Below, in pieces: positions 37,255-46,494 of a stretch of DNA of 64,000 nt. Location of the stretch: NCBI RefSeq assembly GCF_013315265.1, contig NZ_JABUFE010000008.1, forward strand, positions 1 to 64,000, written 5' to 3'. The position numbers and the translations under genes were made by a program. The notes beneath the pieces are model-generated. The model saw only the letters and a list, made by a program, of their open reading frames with translations, had not been told where the DNA came from and searched no databases. This DNA is from Parasulfitobacter algicola. Lineage in GTDB: Bacteria; Pseudomonadota; Alphaproteobacteria; Rhodobacterales; Rhodobacteraceae. Numbering within the stretch: the first letter of the stretch is position 1; the number at the start of each line of letters is the position of its first letter.

Positions 37255-37821
37255 GTGCGCTTTTTATTGACTGCTATATTGGTTTTTGCAGGGGCCGCGC
37301 AGGCCGACACCATTGATGGCAAAACCGCACGCGACCTGCTGTTTCATCCAAAGCGTACCGAAGTTGTTATGTTCCGGCATGATTTTCTGTCTGATCAAGA
37401 CATACAGATGTTGCAACAGGTGGCTTTGCAGCAGCCTTATTATACATCCGTCGCCGTGTCGCCTGATGACGGGGTTTTGTCGAATGCCACCTTGGCTGCG
37501 GCGAATTATCATGACGTGTCGGCCGCCGATACAGCAGCCCTTGCGGCCTGTAACGCTGCGCGCGACGGGCGCAAGCCTTGTGTGATTGTGGCTCATATTC
37601 GGCCCAAAGGCTGGGATGCACGTGATCTGCAACTTAGCGGGAACGCAACGGAAGATTTTCGCAAAAGCTATTTGCGGGCGCGTGGCACGAAGGCGTTGGC
37701 GGTTTCGCCATCGACGGGGCAATGGTCTGTGATCAAAGGGGATAATGCACAGATCTTGGCCAAAGAAACCTGTGATGACAAGGCAAAGACATCCGACTGC
37801 GTGGTTGTCCTGTCTGAGTAA
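37255..37821 (+). CDS. Periplasmic protein of unknown function upstream of hemA
   Basis: 188 aa if translation starts at GTG 37255, preceded by CAGGGGG; this places a signal peptide at residues 1-18 (VRFLLTAILVFAGAAQAD). The frame is open to 37192 upstream without a better start. The mature part has a conserved-looking RTEVVMFRHDFLS segment, paired Cys (CNAARDGRKPC) and a second Cys pair near the C-terminus, consistent with an oxidising compartment. Proteins of this type next to hemA in roseobacters are sometimes labelled as 5-aminolevulinate synthase, but nothing in the sequence supports enzymatic activity of that kind. Confidence 0.65.
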   Translation: MRFLLTAILVFAGAAQADTIDGKTARDLLFHPKRTEVVMFRHDFLSDQDIQMLQQVALQQPYYTSVAVSPDDGVLSNATLAAANYHDVSAADTAALAACNAARDGRKPCVIVAHIRPKGWDARDLQLSGNATEDFRKSYLRARGTKALAVSPSTGQWSVIKGDNAQILAKETCDDKAKTSDCVVVLSE

Positions 37822-37893
37822 AAGCGGCAATTTGTAACACGCTTTTTGCGCGTCTCCGCATTATATGCGGTGAAAATAGACCGGAGATTTTCG

Positions 37894-39117
37894 TTGAATT
37901 ATACTGCACATCTGGACACCGCCCTGACGCGTCTGCACGACGAAGGGCGTTACCGCACGTTCATTGATATCGAACGCAAACAGGGGCAGTTTCCCCATGC
38001 GATCTGGCGTAAACCCGATGGCAGTGAACAGCCAATCACGGTGTGGTGCGGAAATGATTATCTGGGAATGGGCCAGCATCCTGACGTACTGGCGGCGATG
38101 CATCAGGCGCTGGATGCAACAGGGGCTGGTTCTGGGGGCACACGAAACATCAGTGGTACGACGGTCTATCACAAACAGCTTGAGGCCGAATTGGCCGATC
38201 TGCATGGTAAGGATGCAGCACTGTTGTTTACATCCGCCTATGTTGCCAATGACGCCACTCTGTCCACCTTGTCTAAGCTTTTTCCGGGCCTGGTCATTCT
38301 GAGTGACGCGTTAAATCATGCCAGCATGATCGAAGGCATTCGTCGCAACGGTGGATCGAAACGTATTTTCAAACACAACGACATGGATGATCTGCGTCAG
38401 CAATTGCAAAGCCTGCCTGTGGATCAGCCAAAGCTGATTGCCTTTGAGTCGATCTATTCGATGGATGGTGATTTTGGCCCAATCGAAGCCATCTGCGATC
38501 TGGCCGATGAATTTGGTGCGCTGACCTATATCGACGAAGTGCACGCTGTCGGCATGTATGGCCCCCGCGGGGCGGGTCTGGCGGAACGGGATCGCTTGAT
38601 GCACAGAATTGATATCATCAACGGGACGATGGCCAAGGCATACGGCGTCATGGGCGGCTATATCACCACCAGTACCAAGATGGCTGATGCAATACGATCC
38701 TATGCGCCGGGGTTTATTTTCACTACGTCGTTACCACCTGCCATTGCAGCAGGGGCGGCGGCGTCAGTCCGTATTTTAAAACGGTCCCCTGAATTGCGTC
38801 AGGCCCATCAAACCCAGGCAGCGATCCTGAAAACCCGCCTGAAAGGGCTGGGTTTACCGATCATTGATCACGGAAGCCATATCGTTCCGGTGCATGTTGG
38901 TGATCCGGTTAAATGCAAAATTCTGTCAGACAGATTGTTGGAAGATCATGGAATTTACGCCCAACCAATCAATTTTCCAACAGTACCGCGTGGTACAGAA
39001 CGGCTGCGTTTCACGCCGTCACCGGTGCATGGACCACGTGAAATGGATGCGCTGATTTCCGCTCTTGATGCACTGTGGTCGCACTGTGCGCTAAATCGTG
39101 CTGAATTAACGGCTTAA
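37894..39117 (+). CDS. hemA: 5-aminolevulinate synthase
   Basis: 407 aa starting at TTG 37894 ([21 protein letters not shown]); GGAG lies about 8 bases upstream and the family begins at this residue, so the rare TTG start is preferred over the longer frame. A fold-type I PLP enzyme that condenses glycine with succinyl-CoA, the first step of tetrapyrrole synthesis in alphaproteobacteria. Visible motifs are [13 protein letters not shown], the Asp of [12 protein letters not shown] that binds PLP, and the lysine of [13 protein letters not shown] that forms the Schiff base. The periplasmic protein gene lies 72 bases upstream. Confidence 0.96.
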   Translation: MNYTAHLDTALTRLHDEGRYRTFIDIERKQGQFPHAIWRKPDGSEQPITVWCGNDYLGMGQHPDVLAAMHQALDATGAGSGGTRNISGTTVYHKQLEAELADLHGKDAALLFTSAYVANDATLSTLSKLFPGLVILSDALNHASMIEGIRRNGGSKRIFKHNDMDDLRQQLQSLPVDQPKLIAFESIYSMDGDFGPIEAICDLADEFGALTYIDEVHAVGMYGPRGAGLAERDRLMHRIDIINGTMAKAYGVMGGYITTSTKMADAIRSYAPGFIFTTSLPPAIAAGAAASVRILKRSPELRQAHQTQAAILKTRLKGLGLPIIDHGSHIVPVHVGDPVKCKILSDRLLEDHGIYAQPINFPTVPRGTERLRFTPSPVHGPREMDALISALDALWSHCALNRAELTA

Positions 39118-39126
39118 TAACGCTCT

Positions 39127-39154
39127 TTGGATGTGCGGCATTTTGCTGTATGCT
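39127..39154 (+). promoter_or_regulatory. Candidate promoter of the RodZ-like gene
   Basis: TTGGAT at 39127-39132 and TATGCT at 39149-39154 with a 16-base spacer, followed by an inverted repeat in the untranslated leader. Confidence 0.4.
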
Positions 39155-39176
39155 ATCCACAGGGTTGTGGGGAATT

Positions 39177-39200
39177 ACGTTCCGAATCAATACGGAACGT
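39177..39200 (+). promoter_or_regulatory. Inverted repeat in the leader of the RodZ-like gene
   Basis: ACGTTCCG and CGGAACGT are perfect 8-bp arms around AATCAATA, ending 23 bases before the start codon. It may be an operator or an RNA hairpin near the ribosome binding region. Confidence 0.45.
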
Positions 39201-39223
39201 CTTAAAAGAATGGGGCAGTTTAT

Positions 39224-40408
39224 ATGATCGGGCGCAAAACACCGCCCCTTGTTGAAGTAGAAGACATCAGACCCAAGGGGTTTGATGACTACGAAGTGCG
39301 ACTTGGGGATGTGATGCGCGGCGAACGCGCAACATTCGGAAAATCGCTTTTAGACGTTCAACGAGAGCTGAAAATCAAGGCAAGCTATATTGCCGCGATT
39401 GAAAATGCTGACACATCTGCTTTTGAAAGCCCTGGATTTATCGCCGGCTATGTCAGATCATACGCCAGATATCTGCGTCTTGATCCGGAATGGGCCTATG
39501 ATACATTCTGTAAAGAAACCGGTTTTGCAACGGCCCATGGTATGTCGGCTGCAGCGTCATCGCCCAAAATTGCCAAAACCAACGCGCAGGTCAACAACCT
39601 GAATCGCGATCCTTTCGAAGATCCGAATGCGCCATTTGTACCCTTGGGCGAAGGCTTCATGTCGCGCATCGAAGTGGGGGCCATCGGGTCAAGTCTTGTT
39701 CTGCTCGCACTGATTGCAGCTATTGGTTACGGTGGTTGGAGCGTTTTGCAACAGGTCCAAAAGGTCCAGTTTACGCCGATCGAACAGGCCCCCGATATTG
39801 TTGCTAATATCGATCCGCTTGCCAGCGATGACCCTACGGCATTTGGCCCCGTTGATATGGTATCACCACAAACAGACGCGCTTGACCGTCTTTATCGCCC
39901 GCAAGCACTGGATGTGCCGGTGCTTGTCGCGCGCGACGCACCCATTTCGACAATCGATCCGTCATCCGTTGGCGCCTTTCCAATTCAGACAAGCCGCAGC
40001 GAAGCCGTCATTCCACCATTGCTGGACGCTTTGCCGCAGCCTTTGCCAGTTCAGGTGTTGAATGCCGAAGCCCCCGAAGTGGTGTTATTCGCAATCCAGC
40101 CAACCTGGGTACGCGTACAGGCCGCAGATCAAAGCATTTTGTTTGAAAAGATACTGGATGCGGGCGAAGAATATGTCGTTCCTTCAATGGAAACACCACC
40201 TGTCCTGCGTGCTGGGAATTCGGGGTCGCTTTATTTCAAGGTCAATGGCGAACCTTTGGGACCAGCGGGCGCGGGCTCATCGACAATCAAAAACGTGACC
40301 TTGTCGCCAGATGCATTGACCCAAGGGTACACACTGGCAGATCCGGAAAAAGACAAACTTTTGTTTGATCTTATCAACATCGCCGAAGCGGACCGTACAA
40401 CCCAATAA
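39224..40408 (+). CDS. RodZ-like helix-turn-helix membrane protein
   Basis: 394 aa. The N-terminal cytoplasmic helix-turn-helix (about residues 20-95, with [19 protein letters not shown] and [18 protein letters not shown]) is typical of RodZ. One membrane span lies at about 153-172 ([16 protein letters not shown]). A long Pro/Asp-rich periplasmic linker (about 185-270) leads to a beta-rich C-terminal domain ([23 protein letters not shown]). RodZ links MreB to the cell-shape machinery in rods. The rodZ-ispG order downstream is conserved widely and supports the call. Confidence 0.85.
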   Translation: MIGRKTPPLVEVEDIRPKGFDDYEVRLGDVMRGERATFGKSLLDVQRELKIKASYIAAIENADTSAFESPGFIAGYVRSYARYLRLDPEWAYDTFCKETGFATAHGMSAAASSPKIAKTNAQVNNLNRDPFEDPNAPFVPLGEGFMSRIEVGAIGSSLVLLALIAAIGYGGWSVLQQVQKVQFTPIEQAPDIVANIDPLASDDPTAFGPVDMVSPQTDALDRLYRPQALDVPVLVARDAPISTIDPSSVGAFPIQTSRSEAVIPPLLDALPQPLPVQVLNAEAPEVVLFAIQPTWVRVQAADQSILFEKILDAGEEYVVPSMETPPVLRAGNSGSLYFKVNGEPLGPAGAGSSTIKNVTLSPDALTQGYTLADPEKDKLLFDLINIAEADRTTQ

Positions 40409-40494
40409 GATTTGTCATTGCGTCGCAGTGCCGTTGCAGCTTGGGGTCTGGCGGTTTATCTTATGATGAACAGCTATTTGCGGAAAGTGGTCCC

Positions 40495-41619
40495 ATGACA
40501 CTGCACAATCCCATTCGACCCTGGCGTAATATCTATCGTCGCAAGTCACGGCAGATTCACGTGGGCTCTGTCCCAGTTGGCGGTGACGCACCGATTTCCG
40601 TTCAAACCATGACAAATACTGACACCACCGATGTGGCCGCAACACTGTCACAGGTGAATGCCGCAGCCGAGGCGGGCGTTGATATCGTGCGTATTTCAAC
40701 CCCAGATCAGGCCAGCACCCATGCGCTAAAGGAAATCGTAGCCGAAAGCCCGGTTCCCATCGTGGCAGACATTCATTTCCACTATAAACGCGCGATTGAG
40801 GCCGCCGAAGCCGGTGCTGCCTGTCTGCGCATTAACCCCGGAAATATCGGCGATGCCTCTCGTGTGCGCGAAGTGATAAAGGCCGCCAAGGATCACGGCT
40901 GCTCCATTCGAATCGGTGTTAATGCGGGCAGCTTGGAAAAGCACCTGCTGGAAAAATACGGTGAACCCTGTCCCGAAGCGATGGTCGAAAGCGGGCTGGA
41001 ACATATCAAAATACTGGAAGATAACGATTTTCACGAATTCAAGATCAGTGTGAAAGCGTCAGATGTATTTCTGGCAGCTGCCGCTTATCAAGGTATCGCA
41101 GATGCCACCGACGCCCCCATTCACCTTGGCATAACCGAGGCGGGCGGCCTGGTCAGCGGCACCATCAAATCGGCGATCGGCCTTGGTAATCTGTTATGGA
41201 TGGGTATTGGCGACACGATCCGCGTCAGCCTGTCTGCGGACCCGGTCGAAGAAGTTAAAGTCGGTTATGAAATTCTGAAATCCCTCGGATTACGCCACCG
41301 CGGTGTCAATATTATCAGCTGCCCCAGTTGTGCGCGTCAAGGCTTCGATGTGATCAAGACAGTATCAGCGCTGGAAAAACGGCTGGAACATATCAAAACC
41401 CCGATGAGCCTGTCGATCATCGGTTGCGTGGTCAATGGCCCAGGCGAAGCCTTGATGACTGACATCGGCTTTACTGGCGGTGGGGCGGGCTCCGGCATGG
41501 TCTATCTGGCAGGCAAACAAAGTCACAAGCTGTCCAATGATCAGATGATTGATCACATTGTCGAACAGGTTGAAAAGCGCGCAGCCCAGATCGAAGCCGA
41601 AGATATCGCAGGACAATAA
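40495..41619 (+). CDS. ispG: 4-hydroxy-3-methylbut-2-en-1-yl diphosphate synthase (IspG/GcpE)
   Basis: 374 aa from ATG 40495, with GGAAAGTGG upstream. It catalyses the penultimate step of the MEP isoprenoid pathway. The N-terminal TIM barrel has [14 protein letters not shown] and [18 protein letters not shown]. The C-terminal iron-sulfur domain has the cysteines [10 protein letters not shown] and the third ligand in [12 protein letters not shown]. Length is normal. It follows the RodZ-like gene by 86 bases in the same direction and is probably cotranscribed. Confidence 0.97.
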   Translation: MTLHNPIRPWRNIYRRKSRQIHVGSVPVGGDAPISVQTMTNTDTTDVAATLSQVNAAAEAGVDIVRISTPDQASTHALKEIVAESPVPIVADIHFHYKRAIEAAEAGAACLRINPGNIGDASRVREVIKAAKDHGCSIRIGVNAGSLEKHLLEKYGEPCPEAMVESGLEHIKILEDNDFHEFKISVKASDVFLAAAAYQGIADATDAPIHLGITEAGGLVSGTIKSAIGLGNLLWMGIGDTIRVSLSADPVEEVKVGYEILKSLGLRHRGVNIISCPSCARQGFDVIKTVSALEKRLEHIKTPMSLSIIGCVVNGPGEALMTDIGFTGGGAGSGMVYLAGKQSHKLSNDQMIDHIVEQVEKRAAQIEAEDIAGQ

Positions 41620-41752
41620 GCTGGTTTAAAGCCTTCTTCTTGGCTTAAATATTCTCGCCGAAGGTATCACCGAGTGTCCGCAGGACACGAGATAAAGGAT
41701 ACGGCGCGTACCAGCGGGGCCACCGCTTGCCAACTCTAAAGACCGCTAGACC

Positions 41753-42499
41753 TTAATTCGTGCGAACGTCTTCGACAATCAGCCGCATGTCATTCAACGG
41801 CACATAACCGCGCAGCATTTCGTTTTTGAGAATGAACGTCGGTGTACCGCTGATCCCCATGCTTTGGGCCAGGGCGCGGTTTTCGTTGATGACCGCGCTA
41901 ACCTCATCGCTGGCCATACGGTCTGTCACCTCGGCCGCGTCAAGCCCAAGCGTTGCCGCAAGCCGCTGGATTGCCACTGCATTCAGATCGCCACGCATCG
42001 TAATCAGCGCGTCATGCGCGGCCTTATAGGTATTCGGCCCACCCAGTTGCAAAGCAGCAATCGCAAACCGTGACGACAGTTCGGACTGTTCACCAAGGAT
42101 TGGAAATTCTTTGACAATAAAGCGAATATTGCCATCGCTTTCGATCAATTCATTCACTTCGCTGTGCGCGCGTCTGCAAAAACCACAGCGGTAATCTGTG
42201 AATTCCACCAGTGTGATATCGCCATCAGGGTTGCCACCAACCCAGGAATACCCATCATTGAAAATCGCATCAGCATTGTCTTGAATATTTGTTTTGTCTT
42301 GCTCAGCCTGCGCAACGCGCTGTCTGCTCTGCAATGCTTCAATGGCTTCGTTCAAAACCTCTGGATGTTCTAAAAGATAGGATCTCACTTCGGACCGAAA
42401 AATCTCACGCTGTTCATCGGTCATATCGTCCAGATCAACTGCAGCAAGCGGCGATGCCGCAACCGATAGGGCCAGTATGTATGCAAAAAGGGATTTCAT
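41753..42499 (-). CDS. DsbA-family periplasmic thioredoxin-like protein
   Basis: 248 aa. Signal peptide at residues 1-20 (SVAASPLAA). A helical N-terminal segment (about 27-75, EHPEVLNEAIEALQSRQ) is typical of the Com1/ScsC-like subgroup and often mediates oligomerisation. The thioredoxin fold carries the CGFC active site (Cys105, Cys108) and the cis-Pro at 220 (GTPTF). It makes or isomerises disulfides in periplasmic proteins. Its start codon overlaps the stop of the M48 protease gene (ATGA), so the two are translated together and may both serve envelope protein quality control. Confidence 0.92.
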   Translation of the reverse strand: MKSLFAYILALSVAASPLAAVDLDDMTDEQREIFRSEVRSYLLEHPEVLNEAIEALQSRQRVAQAEQDKTNIQDNADAIFNDGYSWVGGNPDGDITLVEFTDYRCGFCRRAHSEVNELIESDGNIRFIVKEFPILGEQSELSSRFAIAALQLGGPNTYKAAHDALITMRGDLNAVAIQRLAATLGLDAAEVTDRMASDEVSAVINENRALAQSMGISGTPTFILKNEMLRGYVPLNDMRLIVEDVRTN

Positions 42500-43836
42500 C
42501 CGCCATTCCTTTGTCGTTTAGCACCTTCAGAGGCGCGTAATATATCCTGTGCGCGACGGGCCGATGCTGACCCGTTGGGCAATAAATCTGCGGCGCGCTT
42601 TGCATGTATTCCCGCATCCGCAAGACGCCCGCGCAGGGCGTAGCTTTCGGCGGTGACAAGCGATGCCATCCCCCGTTGACCGGTTTTCGCATAAGCCACG
42701 CCCAGATCACGCAAAACACGCGGATTATAGGGATCGCGCGATCGTGCTTTTTCCAAAATCGGCAGTGCCTTGCGAACACTATCGCGTGTGTCCAGCGCCA
42801 ATAATGCTTTGCCATATCCGCTTAGGATCAAGGGTTGGTTGGGTGCCAGATTGACCGCCTTGCCATAGGAATTGACCGCTGCCTGAAACTGACGGCTTTC
42901 CAGCAAGATCTGGCCTTTCAGTTCATGTACATAGGGGCTGCTGGGGGCGACGGCGACCAGTCGGTTGATCTCGGATATGGCGCGTTTCGTGTTAGGTTGC
43001 CGGTGATAGGCGACCGCACGGCGCATGACGGATACCTGGTCACTTTTATTACCAACCCGGCGCAGCGTCCAGCGGGGCGATCTTTTGAAGGCAGATAATT
43101 TGCCTTGAACAATCGCAAACCAGGCTTCAGCTTGCGGATTGGGCTTAATACGTCCCTTATAGCTTGCCGCAAACCCCTGCATCCGGCGATAGCGGTCGCT
43201 GGACAGCGGGTGTGTGCGGGCATAGGGGTTCTGGCGGCCCGACGTCACATATTCCTGATCCTTGAAAATCTCAAGCAATGTCACGGCTCCATTGGGGTCA
43301 ACACCTGCGCGAACCATATATCGGACGCCAGATTCATCTGCGGATGCTTCTTCACTGCGGGTATGACCCAGAAAAACGCCCCTTGCGCTGGCATTACCAC
43401 CCATTGCAATGCCGCCAGCCACATCCGGATCAGCCCCTGCAGCACCTGCCGCAATGGCAACACCAAGCGAGATAGCAGATGCAAGACGCGCGTTCTGAAA
43501 GTTCGTCATCCGCCGGGTCATGTGCCCGTTGGCGATATGTGCCGCCTCGTGCGCGATAACGGCTTGTAATTCTTCGGGACGCTGCAGCTTCATTACGAGA
43601 CCGCTGTGGATAAAAATCGCCCGTCCGTCGATGACAAAGGCGTTCAAATTTTCATCATCAATTAGAATAATTCGAACTGAACTTGGGTTCAAACCGGCTG
43701 CCAAAAGAATGGGCCGGGCCAACTCACTTAAGCCGCGTTCAACTTCGGCATCACGCAGAAACGTGACAGCCTTGGCCATCGGGGCCGTGATCAAAAGGCT
43801 CATGGCCAGAAAAACAATAGTAATAAATCTGCGCAT
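42496..43836 (-). CDS. M48 metalloprotease with TPR repeats (BepA-like)
   Basis: 446 aa from ATG 43836 (MRRFITIVFLAMSLLITAP, signal peptide about 1-23). The zincin motif HEAAH is at 96-100 followed by IANGH, and the third ligand Glu lies in HTRSEEASADESGVRYM. The C-terminal half (about 255-430) is a tetratricopeptide array (for example SRQFQAAVNSYGKAVNLAPNQP). This architecture is that of BepA/YfgC, a periplasmic protease-chaperone for outer-membrane protein assembly. It precedes and overlaps the DsbA-like gene. Confidence 0.92.
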   Translation of the reverse strand: MRRFITIVFLAMSLLITAPMAKAVTFLRDAEVERGLSELARPILLAAGLNPSSVRIILIDDENLNAFVIDGRAIFIHSGLVMKLQRPEELQAVIAHEAAHIANGHMTRRMTNFQNARLASAISLGVAIAAGAAGADPDVAGGIAMGGNASARGVFLGHTRSEEASADESGVRYMVRAGVDPNGAVTLLEIFKDQEYVTSGRQNPYARTHPLSSDRYRRMQGFAASYKGRIKPNPQAEAWFAIVQGKLSAFKRSPRWTLRRVGNKSDQVSVMRRAVAYHRQPNTKRAISEINRLVAVAPSSPYVHELKGQILLESRQFQAAVNSYGKAVNLAPNQPLILSGYGKALLALDTRDSVRKALPILEKARSRDPYNPRVLRDLGVAYAKTGQRGMASLVTAESYALRGRLADAGIHAKRAADLLPNGSASARRAQDILRASEGAKRQRNGG

Positions 43837-43893
43837 TGACGTTATGATATCCTGCTGTTTCAAGCGGTATAGACTGATTTTAAGGGGCAGGGA

Positions 43894-45029
43894 ATGCGGA
43901 ACTCAAGTCGTGGGGCGGTTGATCCCTTTATTGTGATGGATGTCATGGCGGCCGCGGCCAGGGCTGAAGCCCAGGGCAGGCACATCATTCATATGGAAGT
44001 CGGCCAGCCTGGAACTGCCGCCCCAGTGGGCGCGCGGCAAGCGTTGACCCATGCGATGGAAACGGGATCGCTTGGATATACAATGGCCCTTGGTCTGCCT
44101 GCGCTGCGCGACCGCATTTCCCAACTTTACAAGGATTGGTACGGCCTGACGGTTGATCCTGCGCGCATTATTATCACCCCCGGTGCATCCGGGGCGTTCA
44201 TTCTGGCCTATACGGCCCTGTTTGACACTGGCGACCGGATCGGAATAGGCGAGCCATGCTATCCATCCTATCGCCAAATCCTGAAAGCCCTTGATCTGGC
44301 AACAGTGGGCATCCAAACCTTGGCGAAAAATCGCTTTCAACCGGTGCCAGCACAGCTAACAGGTCTGGATTTGGCGGGGCTGATGGTCGCATCGCCTGCT
44401 AATCCGTCGGGTACGATGTTGTCGCATTCTGCATTGCAGGGCTTGATACAGACCTGTCACGATATGGACGCGACTTTTATCAGCGATGAAATCTATCACG
44501 GAATTGAATATGAGGCGAAAGCCATCAGTGCCCTGCAGATCAGCGACGATGTTTGCGTGATCAATTCGTTTTCGAAGTATTTCAGCATGACAGGCTGGCG
44601 TGTTGGTTGGATGGTGGTACCTGATGATCAAGTGCGTCAGGTGGAACGCTTGGCGCAAAATATGTTCATTTGCGCGCCGCATGCCGCACAGGTGACTGCA
44701 CTGGCCGCGATGGAATGTGATGGAGAATTACAGGAAAATCTGGCAGTTTATAAAGAAAACAGACAACTGATGCTGGATGGGCTGCAGGCTTCACGCGGAT
44801 CGCCCCTCCGGATGGGGCATTCTATGTCTATGCCGATGTCAGCGAATTCACAGATGACAGCCTTGCCTTTGCGGCAGAAATCCTGGATCAGGCAGGCGTG
44901 GCTGTCACGCCAGGTCTTGATTTTGATCCCGTACGCGGTACGCAGATGATGCGGTTTTCCTATGCAGGCCGAACCGAGGATATTCGCCAGGGGTTAGCCC
45001 GCTTGAAAGCCTTTATGCAGGCGAGATAA
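43894..45029 (+). pseudogene. Class I/II PLP-dependent aminotransferase with a frameshift
   Basis: The frame from ATG 43894 encodes a fold-type I aminotransferase for about 298 residues: MEVGQPGTAAP, ITPGASGAFILAY, ASPANPSGTML, FISDEIYHG, and the PLP lysine in NSFSKYFSMTGWRVGW. After GLQ (44780-44787) the reading shifts. The correct continuation (FTRIAPPDGAFYVYADVSEF to KAFMQAR and TAA at 45027-45029) is in another frame, one base short. A single-base deletion near 44788-44789 explains this exactly. The unshifted frame runs to 44949 with an unrelated tail. It is either a recent pseudogene or a sequencing error, since the rest is intact. Confidence 0.88.
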
Positions 45030-45154
45030 CCCGCGCTCATCAGTCCCTTGCGGGCCGTTTTCGCGACGAAAACCCGCATAGGATTTGATAAGCGAGGGGC
45101 TGATTGTGTTTCGCCCGGTTTCTCGCTAAGTCTTGCGCAAAAAGAGCAGAGCGA

Positions 45155-46354
45155 ATGAAACACATTTTACAGGTCATCACCCTTATTCTTTTGGGTTTTG
45201 TGCCCGCGCAAGCCGATGTGCAGTCAGATCAGGTTTATCTTAATGTGGCCAAAAGCGGAATACGTGACGCAAATGGCGGCATTCATGTTGATTTGTATCT
45301 GACACATGGAACCGTTCATCGGGTTTTCACGCAATCAGATCCATATCGCATCATAATCGACTTTCAGCGTGTGAATTGGCTGGGGGTCAACAGTACGACG
45401 CTTTTGAATTCTGATCAGGTGACGAACGTTCATTTTGGATGGCTGAAAGATGGCTGGTCGCGGATGATCATTGATCTGGCTGCGCCGATGCAGATCGAAA
45501 CAGCGGGCATTCAGATGCCGCAAAATCAGGGCTTTGCGCAGTTTCAATTGCATGCCACGCCAACGGACAAAGATACCTTTGTCGCAAATCTGCCAAAGGA
45601 CACCACCGCACTGCAACTGGGCCAGTTGTTGCAGCGCACCGTTGATAACGACGATATAACAATTGTGCTGGATCCGGGTCACGGTGGCATCGACCCCGGC
45701 GCGCAAATGGGGCAGGTGGTTGAGGCTGACATCATACTGCAATTTGCGCATGAGTTACGCCAAGCATTGGAAAACGCAGGGGATTTCAACGTTGTTCTAA
45801 CCCGCGAAGATGATGTTTTTGTGCCCTTGGCAGCGCGTATATCCGCAGCACATAACGCCAATGCGGATGTGTTTATATCGCTTCATGCGGATAGCGTGGC
45901 TGAAAGTAATGTAATGGGATCAACGGTCTATACGCTTGCAGAGGCGGCCTCAGATACCGCGTCTGCGAAACTAGCCGAACGCCATGACCGGGCCGACCTG
46001 ATCGCTGACGTTGATCTAAGCATTCATGACGATCAGATTGCCAAAGTGCTGATGGATATTGCACGGCTGGAAACTGATCCGCGGTCGCATCAACTTGCCG
46101 CAGCGTTGGTTGATGGGCTGTCCACGTATGCCGGGCCCATCAACAGCCGCCCCCACAGACAGGCCGATTTCAGTGTGTTGAAAGCTGCGGATATTCCATC
46201 AGTTCTGATCGAACTTGGGTTCATGTCCAACGCGCAAGACCTTGAAAATATTACTAACCCAGAATGGCGGGCCAAGGCTGCAAGCGGTATTGTCGATGCA
46301 ATTGTGGTCTGGACCCATGCCGATGCGACCCGCGCGCGGTTAACTCGAAAGTGA
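45155..46354 (+). CDS. N-acetylmuramoyl-L-alanine amidase (AmiC-type)
   Basis: 399 aa from ATG 45155, giving a signal peptide at about 1-21 (LILLGFVPAQAD). The AMIN domain (about 25-130) directs septal localisation, and the zinc-dependent amidase_3 domain (about 165-385) has IVLDPGHGGIDPGA (zinc His and Glu), FISLHADSV and VLIELGFMSN with the catalytic Glu. It cleaves the amide bond between MurNAc and the stem peptide for daughter-cell separation. It is followed by the PBP1A gene in the same direction. Confidence 0.94.
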   Translation: MKHILQVITLILLGFVPAQADVQSDQVYLNVAKSGIRDANGGIHVDLYLTHGTVHRVFTQSDPYRIIIDFQRVNWLGVNSTTLLNSDQVTNVHFGWLKDGWSRMIIDLAAPMQIETAGIQMPQNQGFAQFQLHATPTDKDTFVANLPKDTTALQLGQLLQRTVDNDDITIVLDPGHGGIDPGAQMGQVVEADIILQFAHELRQALENAGDFNVVLTREDDVFVPLAARISAAHNANADVFISLHADSVAESNVMGSTVYTLAEAASDTASAKLAERHDRADLIADVDLSIHDDQIAKVLMDIARLETDPRSHQLAAALVDGLSTYAGPINSRPHRQADFSVLKAADIPSVLIELGFMSNAQDLENITNPEWRAKAASGIVDAIVVWTHADATRARLTRK

Positions 46355-46494
46355 ACGGGTACATGCAAGAAACTGTTGCGCCTTTGTCAGAAAAAACAGA
46401 TTTCGGCGTAAATCAGCGCCTTGTCCACCTTTATGGCTTTTGACCAAATGACACATAAAGCGTATATGATATTTGAACTATCGGAGTTTTTGAC

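Noticed and set aside
41620-41752. Possible repeat or small RNA between ispG and the DsbA-like gene
   Set aside because: A short stem (GTGTCC/GGACAC) and a CTTAAATATTCTC stretch are visible, but nothing supports a defined element within this window.
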